This document shows positions 12,901 to 22,600 of a stretch of 64,000 bases of DNA, one piece after another. The position numbers and the translations under genes are program-made. The stretch's first letter is position 1. Each line of letters opens with the position of its first letter. The notes beneath the pieces were generated by a model. It did no database searches and had not been told where the DNA came from. It saw only the letters and a list, made by a program, of their open reading frames with translations. Source of the stretch: Macrostomum hystrix (taxonomy: Eukaryota > Platyhelminthes > Macrostomidae); assembly GCA_950097015.1 (NCBI GenBank), contig CATNEN010000039.1:11696001-11760000 (forward strand). Direction: 5' to 3'.

Positions 12901-13497
12901 CTTAGCTGCCAATCAACTGAATCTTAGCTGCCAATCAACTGAATCTCACCTGCCAATCAACTGAATCTCACCTGCCAATCAACTGAATCTTAGCTGCCAA
13001 TCAACTGAATCTCACCTGCCAATCAACTGAATCTCACCTGTCAATCAACTGAATCTCACCTGTCAATCAACTGAATCTCACCTGTCAATCAACTGAATCT
13101 TACCTGTCAATCAACTGTATCTCACCTGTCAATCAACTGAATCTCACCTGCAAATCAACTGAATCTCACCTGCCAATCAACTGAATCTCACCTGTCAATC
13201 AACTGAATCTTAGCTACCAATCAACTGAATCACCTGTCAATCAACTAAATCACACTTGTCAATCAACTAAATCACACCTGCCAATCAAATGAATCACACC
13301 TGTCAATCAACCTCCGCAGCACCGAGTTCGTGCCAAAGCAGCCAGAGCCATGCCCAGCTGCCCAGCTGTTATCTGGCTCGTCTGTTTACCGATTTCAAGG
13401 TCGCGACGAGAAGGGGCACCAGGTCTTCGGGACCAGCACCGCTGATGACACGACCGTGATGGACTTGAAGAGTGGCCAAATGGTGCCAGTCAAGTAA
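6902..13497 (+). CDS. SAXO: SAXO/FAM154-type stabiliser of axonemal microtubules
   Basis: Proteins of this family bind and stabilise microtubules of cilia, flagella and centrioles. Exons 6902-6945, 7749-8104, 8711-9350, 9901-10104 and 13320-13497 join to 473 aa, essentially the length of human SAXO1, with all phases closing. The N terminus CICKMCNCGRHKC, split between exons 1 and 2, is the family's Cys-rich signature. It is followed by SEYKQKYTQH and then by repeated Mn-type units of the form PF(D/E)xxTxYxxDFxPH (for example ETTNRVDFVPH, APFNEDTTHRLDY, APFEGQSTTAAHFVPH, GPFDGTTLYR). The C terminus ends near GRDEKGHQVF...VPVK. Donors are gtaagt, gttcgt (weak), gtgaga and gtgagt. Intron 4 is 3.2 kb and almost entirely tandem repeats. 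AATAAA at 13755-13760 is a likely poly(A) signal. The gene implies ciliated cells or flagellate sperm. Which SAXO paralogue it is cannot be told. Confidence 0.94.
6946..7748 (+). other. SAXO intron 1
   Basis: A GT-AG intron (gtaagt...caaacag) of 803 bp, AT-rich, without a tandem array or recognisable element. It separates a 44-bp coding exon carrying CICKMCNCG from the rest of the gene. Confidence 0.85.
8150..8330. repeat. Dispersed repeat R1, copy 2 (in SAXO intron 2)
   Basis: It matches 3940-4135 block by block in the same orientation and lies in the 606-bp intron 8105-8710. A possible third, short and degenerate piece (CCGAATGATCGATTTTTT) is at about 13680-13697. Confidence 0.7.
9485..9545 (-). 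repeat. tRNA-like SINE head fragment
   Basis: Read on the minus strand this segment has a B-box-like GGGTTCGAATCTT preceded by tRNA-like sequence with GTCTAGTGTTCACCAG. It abuts the truncated 3' side of a SINE-A copy (9545-9810), which suggests one SINE inserted in or beside another inside SAXO intron 3. Confidence 0.45.
9545..9810 (-). mobile_element. SINE-A copy 1 (in SAXO intron 3)
   Basis: It shares with the other SINE-A copies the blocks CTGCCCATTTCGCTGACTC, GTGCCTTGGAGGTTGGCC, AATTGCACGAC and CCAAGCCTTCTC, then a degraded tRNA-like head near 9760-9806. The head is at the high coordinate, so the element is on the minus strand. Its 3' tail is missing. Confidence 0.8.
10147..10730. repeat. 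Pentameric satellite, GGAAT/AGAAT alternation
   Basis: About 115 pentamers, mostly as a 10-bp GGAATAGAAT unit, with runs where AGAAT alone repeats (10256-10285, 10376-10390, 10436-10475). It begins 43 bp after the donor of SAXO intron 4. The long minus-strand open frame (FHSIPFYSI repeats) is an artefact of the 10/15-bp periodicity. Confidence 0.95.
11225..11590. repeat. CT-rich tract with 20-bp minisatellite
   Basis: A polypyrimidine stretch in SAXO intron 4. From about 11400 it resolves into roughly nine copies of a 20-bp unit (CTCCCTCTTTCTCCCCCTGT) with small deletions. The complementary strand carries G runs of 3 to 5. Confidence 0.85.
12238..13312. repeat. 22-bp minisatellite with higher-order structure (SAXO intron 4)
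   Basis: About 49 copies of a 22-bp monomer with constant part AATCAACTGAATCT and a variable end: CACCTGCC, CACCTGTC, TAGCTGCC, CATCTCTC or CATCTCTT. The order TAGCTGCC-CATCTCTC-CATCTCTT-CACCTGCC recurs at about 12306, 12549 and 12725. The array decays at its right edge and stops within about 10 bp of the splice acceptor at 13319. Confidence 0.95.
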
Positions 13498-13754
13498 CAA
13501 GGATCTGTTGCTGATTAATTAATTGCCAAGCCAAAAAAAATGGGAACTTAAAATTGCTTTGCGAACGGTTTTATCTACAAGGCACCGAGTTTTTTAAAAT
13601 AATATTTTGGTTTGAAAATGTGATTAATGCATGTGAAAACAACAAATACCGGATATTTTAAGCGCTACTCCCAAAGTCCCGAATGATCGATTTTTTCGAA
13701 GAGATTTTCAACTTTTAAACATATTTATTGCACAATTCACTTTCACTTCACAGC

Positions 13755-13760
13755 AATAAA
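13755..13760 (+). terminator. Probable poly(A) signal of the SAXO gene
   Basis: AATAAA lies 258 bp after the SAXO stop codon and about 10 bp before the left end of the inverted-repeat element at 13770. Confidence 0.5.
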
Positions 13761-13769
13761 TAATTAGTA

Positions 13770-14755
13770 TAGCTTTTGCCATTCAATCTCAGTGTTTTGT
13801 CATTCATACTCAGCCCCCATAGAATTAATCCAGCCAGTTGGCGCGGTTTGGCCCATAGACTATCGCTCTGTGCCATTCAATCTCGGGTTTTGTCATTCAA
13901 ACTCAGCTCTTTATAAGCTCGGTCTCTCAAACGCAGTCCTCCAAAAGACAGCTAAATTACAAATTTCTTCCATTGCATTTGCTTACATGGCCCAACTTAC
14001 ATGGGCCATATGCTTACATGGAGCGCCTGGGCAACGTTGCACTGGACACTCTGACGCCTCTGAAGGCCGCAAACTGGGAGATTGCCTGCAGCCGACTGTA
14101 TCCACGGTGCATTATGCAAATTCCTTTTCTCTGAGTCACTGTTCTGATCCAAGACATTAACAATTCCGCTCAAATCCGTATGTTTCTCACAATGATGCTA
14201 GAGGTGTTTGACTTGTAATGTGTATGAACTGCATTATGTTTAACAAGTTTAACAAGTCAGTTTTTCGGTCCTGTGTAACATGAGCCGAGCTGAGGAATAA
14301 TAACCTGTTCATTCCTTATCCACATTCCTTCTCCACATTGACATATAACCAAGTGTGCGTAAACGTCTCAAGCTCGTGTATAGTTTATGGCCCAAAGGCC
14401 ATCAAAGAAATAGATTGAAGTGTGCAGTAAATTCCGCAACTGTGCGGTAAATGATACTCCACTTGATCTCCATGCCATCCCTCTTCTGAGCTACTATGCA
14501 GTAAATCCCAGACGGGTATTGTCTATGGGCCGAAGGAGCTGGTCTTGCGCACACACACTTGGTCATAAATCAATGCACTTATGCTAGGCTTCCTAGTGCG
14601 TAAATCTACCATTATAGCCTGAGTTTGAATGACAAAACCCCAGATTGAATGGCACAGAGCGATAGTCTATGGGCCAGACCGCGCCAACTGGCTGGATTAA
14701 TTCTATGGGGGCTGAGTATGAATGACAAAACACTGAGATTGAATGGCAAAAGCTA
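13770..14755. mobile_element. TIR element / MITE-like DNA transposon, 986 bp
   Basis: The left arm 13770-13906 and right arm 14619-14755 are inverted copies of 137 bp; I count about two mismatches. The ends are TAGCTTTTGCC...GGCAAAAGCTA and the element is flanked by TA on both sides (13768-13769 and 14756-14757), which suggests a TA target duplication. Each arm contains an internal near-repeat of CCATTCAATCTC...TTTTGTCATTCA. The 712-bp interior has no transposase-like frame, so it is non-autonomous. Confidence 0.88.
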
Positions 14756-14757
14756 TA

Positions 14758-15426
14758 TGTGTTTGCAGGTGTTTTTCCATTTTTTTCGTTAAAGCAAGCA
14801 ACCTGTGCTAATCGTCTGTTGTTGATTCTTACAATTATTTTCAGATTTACTAGAAACAGCAAATTTCATTGTGCAATCTAAATCTAATCTATTCTATATT
14901 TATCGTCAGAGCTTAGCCTACTTTTCCAGTTATTTGATCGCTTTCGATTGAAAAGTTCAAACAGATTGTAAAATTGTTTTTTTACCAACAATAATCCCTT
15001 TGCAATAAATTCACATCGAATTCACAGATTGTCTTGTCTAGTTTTTAACACTTTTTTACGAGTATTTTCACGCACAGCGTCGATCCAAATTGTTTGTTTG
15101 TTTTATCGATAATTTTTTTCCCGACCTACAGTGAGGCACTTGCATTCGCGGTTACCCTCGTTTCGCAAGCTTTTTTACAAGAACAACCCGTTTCCTTCTG
15201 TTTGGGCTACGAACCTCGAATAAAACAATGGTTTGAGGTTTAAGCACGAGATGGTTTTTTGAGTAAGCTCGGAATATACCAAATATTGATTAGCAATTTT
15301 ATAAGATTCTATCCTATTTCTTTTGTTATTAAATTTAAAAGACGCTTATACCTACACGCTCGTACGAGCTTCAGTCCTACTTAACTCCAATGCGGCACAA
15401 ACGAAAGTGTACATTCCCAGAACTCT
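14758..15426. other. Intergenic; nothing recognised
   Basis: AT-rich sequence without recognisable genes. A short palindrome GCTCGTACGAGC lies near 15358. Confidence 0.4.
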
Positions 15427-15815
15427 TTGCCAAAACCCATCACCTCATTTTCCCTGCCCCCTTGTGCAAAGATCAGTCAACGTTCAATGTACAGCCAATT
15501 AGATTTTTTCGCTTGCCGCCTAAACCCGCCACCTCATTTTCCCTGCCCCCCTGTGCAAAGATCAAAGTCAACGTTCAATGTACAGCCAAAGAGATTTTTT
15601 CGCTTGCCGCCTAAACCCACCACCTCATTTTCCCTGCCCCCTGTGCAAAGATCAGTCAACGTTCAATGTACAGCCAAATAGATTTTTTCGCTTGCCGCCT
15701 AAACCCGCCACCTCATTTTCCCTGCCCCCCTGTGCAAAGATCAGTCAACGTTCAATGTACAGCCAAAGAGATTTTTTCGCTTGCCGCCTAAACCCACCAC
15801 CTCATTTTCCCTGCC
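15427..15815. repeat. Tandem array, about 89-bp monomer
   Basis: Just over four copies, starting at successive CACCTCATTTTCCCTGCC motifs at 15441, 15530, 15621, 15709 and 15798 (spacing 88-91 bp). Each contains GTGCAAAGATC, CAACGTTCAATGTACAGCC and TTTTTTCGCTTGCCGCC. Copies differ by short indels. Open frames across it shift between copies and are not genes. Confidence 0.93.
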
Positions 15816-17212
15816 TATCCATTTTCAAGGTGGTCGTGATGTGGCAGGTGTCAAAAGTACAAACCGCTAAATGGTTCATAATATTATAACTAAAAAGTAA
15901 ATGTTAACCTTCGAAGTAGATTTTTTACGCTCTCCAACGGCCATATTGGTTAGGGTAAGTCACAATCTTCAAGCCCTATTCCAGCCTAATATTTGCCCTG
16001 CTCGGATATATAGTGCGCTATAGCTGCGGTTTTCAGCGAGCCCGTTAGCCAGTCAAATGAAAGCGCAAATTCTTCTTCCGAAAGTAATTTTTCACAGTCG
16101 CCATCAACTTTCCTACACTAGCATAGCCCTCTAAGGCTTGCGGCAAAGGAAAATTTATGGGCGCAAGGGTCTGCTGACGTCGAAACACTGCCGACTAGGA
16201 AGTAGAACAGGATTGGAGCTGTGAAGAGCGGTCAAGGCAGAAGGATCAACCATGGTGTGGCCTTCAAAAACAGTTACTGACACTATACCCTGCTGTTAAG
16301 TTTTTAGTTTATTTTCGAACTTTCTTAAAGTAAACGTTAAGGTCCGCTACAAGCTCGTAATATATAATTTGGCCCAAATGATTTCAACTTTTATGGTGGA
16401 TACAAAATGACTTCTAGAAGGATATCGTTAGCTCCAAACTGCTGTTTGCTATTGCACCGATTTTGCTTTCTAATCTGCTTTTCTATTTTTTTAGTTTGCT
16501 CGTCAAATAATTTGCAAGCAATATACGCGCTCGTACAATCAACACCTGGGTCTACCCAACTCCCATTAGCGAATGCCATTCGCCACATGTGGGCCCGGTA
16601 GCAGCTATTCGCGATTTAGTTTTGATGCACTTTTAGGCTAGCCGTTTGGCATTGAATGCGCAGAGTCCATTCGTGATTTTGCGAACTAGCTACGAGTACA
16701 ATGGCTTCGCTTCCACTGTTTTGTGGACTCGATGTCGGAGCAACGCAAGCACACGAAACTCAAGAAAACGGGCCAACTTTTTGTTGCGCATCTTCTGAAA
16801 CAATAATCAAGTCACCAGCTCTTCAGACCGTCGAGATATTCAATGTTTCTGGCCGAAGGTCAGACTTTTTCCTATAAGCGCTAGTGTATTTCACACACCC
16901 CTATACACGAATTAGCACTGCGCCTCAGTGCGGCCTTGCCAGGCCTTCAAAATTTAACAGCATGTCACCCGAATGTGCCTGCATCATCTCCGTCTGCGGT
17001 GGTCACCTTTATCTAGACAGATTTGCTGGATCGTCAAACGCTACAACAGGTAGAATTATACCACTATGACACCCTGACGCGAAGTTCTCCAATTTCAATG
17101 ATCAAGCCTAAATATTAGGCAATTAATTTCGACCACAGGACACCATCGCTTAGTCTATCAACAAATCAGTCTCCATCCAAGGCTGCCTTCAGGCGCTGCA
17201 AAAAAGGTGTAT
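15816..17212. other. Intergenic; no gene recognised
   Basis: Open frames of about 60-65 codons on both strands near 16400-16600 and at 16884-17069 have no conserved motifs and overlap one another. I see no RNA gene or mobile-element ends. Confidence 0.4.
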
Positions 17213-17792
17213 CTAGTGGTTGGTGTATCTAGGGGTTGGTGCATCTAGTGGTTGGTGTATCTAGGGGTTGGTGCATCTAGTGGTTGGTGTATCTAGGGTT
17301 GGTGTATTTAGGGGTTGGTGTATTTAGGGTTGGTGTATTTAGGGGTTGGTGTATTTAGGGGTTGGTGTATTTAGGGGTTGGTGTATTTAGGGGTTGGTGT
17401 ATTTAGAGGTTGGTGTATTTAGGGGTTGGTGTATTTAGGGGTTGGTGTATTTAGGGGTTGGTGTATTTAGGGGTTGGTGTATTTAGAGGTTGGTGTATTT
17501 AGGGGTTGGTGTATTTAGAGGTTGGTGTATTTAGGGGTTGGTGTATTTAGAGGTTGGTGTATTTAGAGGTTGGTGTATTTAGGGGTTGGTGTATTTAGGG
17601 GTTGGTGTATTTAGAGGTTGGTGTATTTAGAGGTTGGTGTATTTAGGGGTTGGTGTATTTAGAGGTTGGTGTATTTAGAGGTTGGTGTATTTAGGGGTTG
17701 GTGTATTTAGAGGTTGGTGTATTTAGAGGTTGGTGTATTTAGGGGTTGGTGTATTTAGGGGTTGGTGTATTTAGGGGTTGGTGTATTTAGGG
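17213..17792. repeat. 16-bp minisatellite (TTGGTGTATTTAGGGG)
   Basis: About 36 copies. The left edge has GCATCTAG/GTATCTAG variants; the main body alternates TTTAGGGG and TTTAGAGG. Two copies lack a G, giving 15 bp. The TTTAGGG string is incidental and spaced by GTTGGTGTA, so this is not telomeric repeat. Confidence 0.95.
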
Positions 17793-18204
17793 ACTCGTAG
17801 ATTTTTCGCCTACGTTCAGTTCCGGCTAAAAGCTATTTTCACAAAACAGAACACTACAAAGTGCACTTCATGAACATTAGTTTCTGTTTTTTTTCTGACA
17901 CAAACTCTAAAGCAATTGCCTACAACAAGGTGAAAAAACAAAAAAGTAAATATAATGAGAATTTTAGGCCCCTTGAGAAGCTTTTAAGGATTACAAAATG
18001 CGGCAATTTCAATGCTTGACTACTTTTCTATTCGGCTGGTACAAAAACCGCATTCAGACTGCTTTTAAGCTGATTGTGTGACACCTGGGCCGATTAGGTC
18101 CGATAAGCAGCCTGTACAAAGTAGGATAAAAAGAAGACTGCAGTAGATTTGGAAAAAATGCTTCTAGTAGGACAGAAAATAAAACAGTTCATCTTGGCGT
18201 TAAC

Positions 18205-18627
18205 TTATACAGCTGTTAGACAGAGTGTTCAGCTGTTAGACAGAGTGTTCAGCTGTTAGACAGAGTGTTCAGCTGTTAAACAGAGTGTTCAGCTGTTAGA
18301 CAGAGTGTTTAGCTGTTAGACAGAGTGTTCAGCTGTTAAACAGAGTGTTCAGCTGTTAGACAGAGTGTTTAGCTGTTAGACAGAGTGTTTAGCTGTTAGA
18401 CAGAGTGTTCAACTGTTAGACAGAGTGTTCAACTGTTAGACAGAGTGTTCAGCTGTTAGACAGAGTGTTCAGCTGTTAGACAGAGTGTTCAGCTGTTAAA
18501 CAGAGTGTTCAGCTGTTAGACAGAGTGTTCAACTGTTAGACAGAGTGTTCAGCTGTTAGACAGAGTGTTCAGCTGTTAGACAGAGTGTTCAGCTGTTAGA
18601 CAGAGTGTTCAGCTGTTAGACAGAGTG
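18205..18627. repeat. 20-bp minisatellite (CAGCTGTTAGACAGAGTGTT)
   Basis: About 21 highly homogeneous copies with point variants (TTAAACAG, GTGTTTAG, CAACTGTT). Each contains a CAGCTG E-box-like hexamer. Confidence 0.96.
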
Positions 18628-19689
18628 GCTCATTGATGTGTCAAATTTTTGTGTCATTTAGAGACGCTCAAGTATAGAAAATCAAGCAAAGTAGAAGAAA
18701 GTTTTTGGGATGTGCCAACACTTTTTATTAATGCGAAAATTTGAACTAAACGTTCTGTACAAAAGGCGACGATACACTGCAATAGGTTCCAGCGGAATAT
18801 ACTATTAAGCTCCGTATTGATCCAGTCACCACAATGGGTTGGTTCAGAATTGAATCAGTTAGATTTTCAAGCTGCATATATTAAAATTTTGATTGAAAAA
18901 AAATAGAAAAGAATCCGGATTCAGGTCACGGGCTGTGTGGATGGCACACACACAGAGAGCTGGCAATTGTTGGCCCACCCAGACAGACATTCAACCAGAC
19001 CCTCTCGCAGACGTTTTTCGACGTACAGGAGCGCCACCCCCTACGACACCCGACCCGACCCGATCCGGTAGCGTTGTCCGCTTTTCCAGTTTGCGCGCGA
19101 GGAAACGGGGGTAGAGAGAGGAGGGAGAGAGAGAGAGAAAAGGGGATAAAAATATGGGAACGAGTTGGGTTTAGGAGGGGGGAATTTTTAGGGAGACAGA
19201 CGGTCGTTGGGTCTAGCACAAGTACTGGCTGCAGCACAGTAAAGAATATTAGAATCCCAAGCACCATCATTAAGCCTGCTCTAAATACACAAGCACGTAT
19301 ATATATGCCAGATGATTATTGGCTGAGTTAAAAGCCTTCAAGAGAGAAAGAGACAAGCCAGGGAGAGGCAGATTGGACGGTTAGAAGTATAGGAACGGGA
19401 GGGAGGGGTAGAGAGCTTTTAGTCTTGTCTATCCGCACACTCGTCCCCGGCCATTTTTGTATCCCCTCCAACCACCCCAATCCCCAACTCCCGTTTTCGC
19501 GCACATAAAACTGGCCCTTCTGCTCGCCTTGTTCGGTTGTGTCAGTGCGCGCCAAGCTTTCAGTAGCTGCTGGACTCAATTAGATCAGGGAATTCGGCTC
19601 ACTGAGACTGCTCCAGCTTGGAGAAGACTTTCGTTGCTTGGATACCGTCGGACATCAGCGGCTTCTTGATCGGCTCGAACGGCTGAGCC
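18628..19689 (+). promoter_or_regulatory. Region upstream of the INPP1 start, probable promoter and 5' UTR
   Basis: It contains a GA-rich tract (19105-19200) and a TATA-like CATAAAA near 19503, followed about 35 bp later by an initiator-like GTCAGTG. This placement suggests transcription from about 19540. No coding exon is recognisable. Confidence 0.35.
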
Positions 19690-22600
19690 ATGAAAGTGCC
19701 CGATTTGATTGCCGAGCTGCTCAACGCGGCGGAGAAATCGGCGGAGATGGCAAGGGCCATCCGGCGCGAGGAGGCCCTGTTCCAGCTGCTCATCGAAGAG
19801 AAGACGGGCGACGATAAAGGGAGACGGTTCGGCTTCGACTTCAAGACGCTGGCCGATGTCATCATTCAGGAAATGATCCGACGCGATCTGGAGAAGAAGG
19901 CGAGCTAGAAAATCAATTTATCTATCAATTCATCATTCAACCAATCACAATTCATCAATCAAACAACCAATTTATAATAAAAAAACCAATTAACCAAAAA
20001 AAACAATCATCGCACCGATCAATAGATCGATTTATCAATCAATCAAATCACCAATCAATTCACCAATCATTAAACCAATTAATTCACCAATCTATTAACC
20101 AATCAATTCACCAATCAATTCACCAATCAATTCACCAATCAATTCACCAATCAATTCACCAATCAATTCACCAATTAATTCACCAATCAATTCACCAATC
20201 AATTCACCAATCAATTCACCAATCAATTCACCAATCAATCAACCAATCAATTCACCAATCAATTAACCAATCAATTCACCAATCAACTCACCAATCAATT
20301 CACCAATCAATTCACCAATCAATTCACCAATCAACTCACCAATCAATTCACCAACCAATTCACCAATCAATTCACCAATCAATTCACCAATCAACTCACC
20401 AATCAATTCACCAATCAATTCACGAATCAATTCACCAATCAATTCACCAATCAACTCACCAATCAATTCACCAATCAATTCACCAATCAATTCACCAATC
20501 AATTCACCAATCAATCAACCAATCAATTCACCAATCAACTCACCAATCAATTCACCAATCAATTCACCAATCAATTCACCAATCAATTCACCAATCAATC
20601 AACCAATCAATTCACCAATCAATTCACCAATCAATTCACCAATCAATTCACCAATCAATTCACCAATCAATTCACCAATCAATCAACCAATCAATTCACC
20701 AATCAACTCACCAATCAATTCACCAATCAATTCACCAATCAATTCACCAATCAATTCACCAATCAATTCACCAATCAATCAACCAATCAATTCACCAATC
20801 AATCAACTAATTTATAATTAACCAATCAAATAACCAACCAAACAATAATCGCACCAATCAATCGATCAATTCATCAACCAATCAATAATTTAATCAATCA
20901 ATTTATCAATTTACTAATCAATTCACCAATGAATGCATCAACGCATCAATCAATTAATCAAATTATCAATCATTGATCAGTCATTTATAATTTATCAATC
21001 AATTAATCAATCAATTAATCAATTCACTAACCAATCAACTCATCCAATCAACTGATCTATTCGTCAATCAACCAATCATCTGTCTATCTATCTACCTATC
21101 CATATTGCAGTTTCCCGGCATGGGCAAGCGCGTCACTGGAGAAGAGAATAACAAATTTACTAACACAGTTGGCGAGGCAGTTACCTTGGAGATCAAGGAC
21201 AACAAGAAGAAGACAATATCAACGCTTAGTAAGTGTCTTTTCGACTATTTTAGACCAGATTTGGGATATATGCAATATCCAATCCGTGTAGGGAGAGATT
21301 ATTAATTTGAGATTGGATTAATCACTAGTTGAGCTGCTCCGAAAAGCTAAATAAATATTCGCACAAAGGTGACATGCAGCTGTGAAAAACAGCTGTGAAT
21401 TCTAGTTCGGGAGCAGCTATCTAAACTCAAATGCAAGAAAAGGCTTTCTGCCCGACATGGAGACGCCATTCGGTGCAATAAATCATGACAGCAATATAAA
21501 CTTCATTTTAGAATGTTGAGTAAACTCTTCAGATTGAACTGATATCAGCCAGGTACGGCACTTGCTGCACCTGGACACTTAAAAACACTACACTACTCTC
21601 CAATCTCATCTCTCCCATCTCTCCCCTGTCTCATTCTCCCCCGTCTCATCTCTCCCGTCTCATCTCTGCCGTCTCATCTCTCCCGTCTCTCCCCTGTCTC
21701 ATCTCTCCCGTCTCTCCCCTGTCTCATCTCTCCTGTCTCATCTCTCCCGTCTCATCTCTCCCGTCTCATCTCTCCCCTGTCTCATCTCTCCCATCTCTCC
21801 CCTGTCTCATTCTCCCCCGTCTCATCTCTCCCGTCTCATCTCTGCCGTCTCATCTCTCCCGTCTCTCCCCTGTCTCATCTCTCCCGTCTCTCCCCTGTCT
21901 CATCTCTCCTGTCTCATCTCTCCCGTCTCATCTCTCCCGTCTCATCTCTCCCCTGTCTCATTCTCCCCTGTCTCATCTCTCCAGTCTCATCTCTCCCGTC
22001 TCATCTCTCCCCTGTCTCATTCTCCCCTGTCTCATCTCTCCAGTCTCATATCTCCCGTCTCATCTCTCCCGTCTCATCTCTCCCGTCTCATCTCTCCCCT
22101 GTCTCATCTCTCCCATCTCTCCCCTGTCTCATCTCTCCTATCTCTCCCCTGTCTCATCTCTCCCCTGTCTGATCTCCCCTGTCTCATCTCTCCTGTCTCA
22201 TCTCTCCCGTCTCATCTCTCCCGTCTCATCTCTCCCCTGTATCATCTCTCCCGTCTCTCCCCTGTCTCATTCTCCCCTGTCTCATCTCTCCAGTCTCATA
22301 TCTCCCGTCTCATCTCTCCCGTCTCATCTCTCCCGTCTCATCTCTCCCGTCTCATCTCTCCCGTCTCATCTCTCCCGTCTCATCTCTCCCGTCTCATCTC
22401 TCCCGTCTCATCTCTCCCGTCTCATCTCTCCCGTCTCTCCCCTGTCTCATCTCTCCCATCTCTCCCCTGTCTCATCTCTCCTATCTCTCCCCTGTCTCAT
22501 CTCTCCCCTGTCTGATCTCTCCTGTCTCATCTTTCCCGCCTCATCTCTCCCGTCTCATCTCTCCCCTGTCTCATCCCCTCCCATGTCTCATCTCTCCGTT

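Noticed and set aside
17213-17792. TTTAGGGG strings as an internal telomeric repeat
   Set aside because: The string occurs once per 16-bp monomer and is separated by TTGGTGTA; not a telomere array.
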